A stretch of DNA of 44,177 nt, from the NCBI RefSeq assembly GCF_008831285.2, contig NW_022204806.1, forward strand, positions 1 through 44,177, written 5' to 3'. The notes below the pieces were generated by a model. It was not told the origin of the DNA and ran no database searches. It worked only from the letters and a program-made list of their open reading frames with translations. Below are positions 40,301 to 44,177 of this stretch, in pieces. Within the stretch, counting starts at the first letter, position 1. Each line of letters starts with the position of its first letter. A program made the translations under genes and the position numbers. Source of the DNA: Nymphaea colorata. Lineage: Eukaryota > Streptophyta > Magnoliopsida > Nymphaeales > Nymphaeaceae.

Positions 40301-40780
40301 TATCCATATAAACTTGTGAGTTTTAATTATTTAAATCATTGATCATGGATGTAATAACATGTGAAACACGTTAGGTTAACTATAAGACACCAAATGAATC
40401 ACTCGAATCACATTCATTTTCATACAAACTTGTGATTTCAGTTCACTTAATCAAGCAACATGGATGTAACAATAAGTTAAGCACATTTAATTAAGTATGT
40501 GTGATCATTTGAATCACTTAAATCGCACTTCTATTGATACGAACTTGTAATTTTAATCCTTTAGATCGTGCACTATAGTCGTACCAATACGAGTCAGATT
40601 TAAGAGATTCATATGATCACGCATACTTTATTGAATGTACTTGACTTATTGTTATATCCATGTTAAATGATTTAGTAGATTGAAATCACAGGCTTGCATG
40701 AAAATGAATGAGATTTGAGTGATTCATTTGGTGCCCTATTGTTAACTCAATTCACTTGTTAAGCACATTCAATTAAATTA

Positions 40781-41436
40781 CAAGTGAAACACATTAGGTT
40801 AACTATATGACACCAAATGAATCACTTGTTAAGGACATCCGTATTAAGAATCATTATAAATGTAACAACTAGTGAAACACATTAGGTAAACCATAAGACA
40901 CCAAATGAATCACTCAAATCTCATCCATTTTCATACAAAATTGTGATTTCGATCCACTAAATCAATTAATATAGATGTAACAACAAGTTAAACACATTCA
41001 ATTAAGCATGCATGATCATATGAATCATTTAAATCTCACTTGTATTGGTACGAGCGCGTGATTTCAATCCTTTAGATCGTTTACTATAGATGTAACAACA
41101 AATTCAACTCATCGGACTAATTACACGCATTCAAAGTAATGCATAGATCCCATTTGTATCCATATGAACTTGCAATTTCTATCATTTAAATCATTCATTA
41201 TAGATGTAATAACAAGTGAAATACACTAGATTAACTGTAAGGGACCAACTTAATCACCTGACTCTCATTCATTTCCAAACGAACTTCTTATTTCAAGCCA
41301 CTAAGTCATTCTATACGTATGTAACAAATAGCTACGCACACTCAATTGAATATATTGATCAAATATATGTAATAACAAGTGAAAATGAATCATTTAATCT
41401 CTCAATTAAATATATGTGATCAAATATATGTAATAA
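40781..41436 (+). repeat. Long-form-specific block (656 bp)
   Basis: This block is present in U1-U7, U14 and U15 (mostly with losses) and absent from U8-U13. It holds about six monomers, including a C type with AATTCAACTCATCGG and ATTACACGCATTC, and ends with a pair of half-monomers about 60 bp apart (41343 and 41403). Both ends lie in the same B-type motif (CAAGTGAAACAYATTAGGTT), so loss of exactly this block is expected from recombination between two B monomers. Confidence 0.88.
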
Positions 41437-41629
41437 CAAGTGAAACATATTAGGTTACCTACAAGACACCAAATGAATCACTCAAATCTCATTCATTTCC
41501 AAACAAACCTTTGATTTCAATATACTAAATCATTTAATATAGACGTAACAACAAGTTAAGCACATTCAATTAAGTATGCGTGATCAAATGAATCACTTAA
41601 ATCTTACTCGTATCGAGACGAGTGATTTA

Positions 41630-44177
41630 GTGTGCGTATGGATACAAATGAATGAGATGTAACAACATGTTCAACTTATTGAACAAACGACAAGGGATCA
41701 ATCTAAACTAATCCATAGGTCTCCTTTACATCCATATAAACTTGTGAGTTTTTATCGTTTAAATCGTTGATCATAGATGTCATAACGAGTGAAACACATT
41801 AGGTTAATTATAAGACACCAAATGAATCACTCAAATGTCATTTATTTCGCACAAACTTGTGATTTGAATTCGCTTAATCTAGCAATATGGATGTAACAAC
41901 AAGTTAAGCACATTCAATTAAGTATGTGTGATCATTTGAATCACTTAAATCGCACTTGTATTGATACAAACTTATGATTTCAATCATTTAGATCGTGCAC
42001 TATAGTTGTAACAAAAAATTCAACTCATCGGACTAACTACACGCATTTGTATCCTCATGAACATGTGATTTCAATCATTTAAATCATTCATTATATATGT
42101 TTTCCAAACGCACTTCTGGTATCAAAGCCACTAGGTCTTTTTATACGTAAGTAAGAAATGGTCACGCACATTCAATTAAATACAAGTGATCAATTTTATG
42201 TAATAACAAGTGAAATCAATCACTTAATCTCTCAATTAAAAATAAGTGATCAAATATATGTAATAACAAGTGAAACACATTAGGTTACTTACAAGACACC
42301 AAATGAATCACTCCAATATCATTCATTTTCATACCAACCTATGATTTTAATCTACTAAATCATTTAATATAGACGTAACAACAAGTCAAGCACATTCAAT
42401 TACGTATATGTGATAAATGAATCACTTAAATCCCACTCGTACTGATACGAACTTGTGATTTCAATTGCTTACATCGATCACCATAGATGTAAGAACTAGT
42501 TCAACTTATTGAACTAACTACAAGGGATCAAACTAATGCATAGGTCTCCTTTATGTCCATACAAACTTGTAAGTTTTAATCATTTAAATCATTGATCAAA
42601 GATGTAATAACAAGTGAAACACAATAGGTTAACTACAAGACACCAAATGAATCACTCGAATCTCATTCATTTTCGCACAAACTTGTGATTTCAATCTACT
42701 AAATCATTTATTATAGACGTAACAACAAGTTAAACACATTCAATTACGTATGCATGATTATATGAATCACTTAAATCTTACCCGTATTCGTACGAACATG
42801 TGATTTCAATCCTTTAGAACGTTCCCTATAGATGTAACAACAAATTCAACTCATCGGACTAACTACACGTGTACAAATATAGTGACTTCAACCATTTGTA
42901 TCCATATAAACTTGTGATTTCAACCATTTATATCATTCATTATAGATGTAATAACAAGTGAAATACATTAGATTAATTATAAGGGACCAATATAGTGACT
43001 TGACTCTCATTCATTTCCAAACGGACTTCTTTTTTCAAGCCACTAAGTCATTCTATACGTATGTAACAAATGATTACGCACATTCAATTAAATATAAGTT
43101 ATCAAATGTATGTAAGAACAAGTAAAAATGAATCACATAATCTCTCGATTAAACATAAGTGATTAAATGTATGTAATAACAAGTGAAACACATTAAGTTA
43201 CCTGTAAGACACCAAATGAATCACTCGAATCCCATTCATTTTCATATAAACCTATGATTTGAATTTACTAAATCATTTAATATAAACGTAACAACAAGTT
43301 AAGTACATTCAATTAAATATGCGTTATCAATTGAATCACTTAAATCCCACTCGTATTGATGTGAACTTGTGCATCGATCACTATAGATGTAACAACATTT
43401 CAACTTATCGTACAAACTAAAAAGGATCAAACTAATGCATAGGTCTCCTTTATATCCATATAAACTTGTGAGTTTTAATTATTTAAATCATTGATCATGG
43501 ATGTAATAACATGTGAAACACGTTAGGTCAACTATAAGACACCAAATGAATCACTCGAATCACATTCATTTCATACAAACTTGTGATTTCAGTTCACTTA
43601 ATCAAGCAACATGGATGTAACAATAAGTTAAGCACATTCAATTTAGTATGTGTGATCATTTGAATCACTTAAATCGCACTTGTGTTGATACGAACTTGTA
43701 ATTTCAATCCTTTAGATCGTGCACTATAGTCGTACCAATACGAGTCAGATTTAAGTGATTCATATGATCACGCATACTTTATTGAATGTACTTGACTTAT
43801 TGTTATATCCATGTTAAATGATTTAGTAGATTGAAATCACAGGCTTGCATGAAAATGAATGAGATTTGAGTGATTCATTTGGTGCCCTATTGTTAACCTA
43901 ATTCACTTGTTAAGCACATTCAATTAAATTACAAGTGAAACACATTAGGTTAACTATATGACACCAAATGAATCACTTGTTAAGGACATCCGTATTAAGA
44001 ATCATTATAAATGTAACAACTAGTGAAACACATTAGGTAAACCATAAGACACCAAATGAATCACTCGAATCTCATTCATTTTCATACAACTTGTGATTTC
44101 GATCTACTAAATCATTTAATATAGATGTAACAACAAGTTAACACATTCAATTAAGCATGCATGATCATATGAATCAT
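41630..44177 (+). repeat. HOR unit U15 (long form, cut by window end)
   Basis: The first 2,548 bp of a long-form unit are present. The GGACATCCG segment typical of the long form is at about 43985. Variants match the left-hand long units (GAATCACTCAAATG at 41825, CTCATCGGACTA). Single-base deletions reappear near 43397 and 44090. The inverted dimer lies at 43735-43911. Confidence 0.9.

Larger units (their letters stand above)
37917..41629 (+). repeat. HOR unit U14 (long form, mosaic, with 555-bp duplication)
   Basis: This is a 3,713-bp copy. The length is accounted for exactly as 2,502 (short frame) + 656 (long-form block, 40781-41436) + 555 (tandem duplication). The first part carries short-block variants (GAATCACACAAATC at 38110, CTCACCGGACTA at 38312). 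The last part carries long-unit variants (CACGTTAGG at 40366) and the long-form block. It is therefore a recombinant between the two unit types. The inverted dimer lies at 40584-40760. Confidence 0.92.
1..44177 (+). repeat. Tandem satellite array with higher-order repeats
   Basis: The whole window except 26456-28956 is one satellite family. The landmark GTGTGCGTATGG or a one-base variant recurs at 8, 3031, 5567, 8603, 11603, 14604, 17688, 20454, 22955, 25456, 30435, 32935, 35426, 37917 and 41630. This gives spacings of about 2.5 or 3.0-3.15 kb, apart from U10 (LTR insertion) and U14 (internal duplication). Inside each unit, diverged monomers of about 114 bp share a core like CTTGTGATTTCAATC. 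The DNA is AT-rich and has stops in all frames at short intervals. Such arrays are typical of plant centromeric, pericentromeric, subtelomeric or knob heterochromatin; which of these applies cannot be decided from sequence alone. Both window ends are inside the array. Confidence 0.97.

Noticed and set aside
1-44177. Regular spacing suggestive of a CRISPR array
   Set aside because: The spacers are themselves diverged copies of the repeat, periods are about 114 bp and 2.5 kb, and no cas-like gene is present.

Overview
The window is non-coding plant-type repetitive DNA. Almost all of it (1-26455 and 28957-44177) is one AT-rich tandem satellite array. The only interruption is a 2,501-bp LTR-type element at 26456-28956, which has TG...CA ends and a 5-bp target duplication (CAATA). 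I see no protein-coding gene, rRNA, tRNA or CRISPR array. An angiosperm is suggested by the megasatellite structure and by the element's TGTCACGACCC 5' end, a start common in plant LTR retrotransposons. The species cannot be named from this.

The satellite has three levels. The basic monomer is about 114 bp. Monomers fall into three types, here called A, B and C, which recur as a B-A-C trimer of about 345 bp. Trimers, some truncated and one part inverted, build a higher-order repeat (HOR). Counting from the GTGTGCG landmark at position 8, fifteen HOR copies are visible (U1-U15, the last cut by the window end). The HOR has two length forms: a short form of about 2,501 bp and a long form of about 3,157 bp. 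They differ by one 656-bp block of about six monomers. U1-U7, U14 and U15 carry the long-form block, usually eroded. U8-U13 (20454-37916) are a continuous run of short-form units. U14 carries an extra 555-bp tandem duplication, and U2 lacks about 600 bp of an overlapping region.

Every HOR contains a B-A dimer of about 177 bp in reverse orientation. This creates a large imperfect inverted repeat (48-bp arms in U13) once per unit. Each unit boundary also carries a 22-nt perfect-stem hairpin.

The single foreign insertion is best read as a solo LTR, because its 5' terminal sequence does not recur inside it and no gag-pol coding or primer-binding site is present. It lies in U10, about 1,000 bp from the unit start.

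The left part (up to about 18.6 kb) is full of one-base deletions relative to the right part and includes a badly eroded chimeric junction at 18070-18320. Consensus error is a serious possibility there, so small differences on the left should not be over-read.
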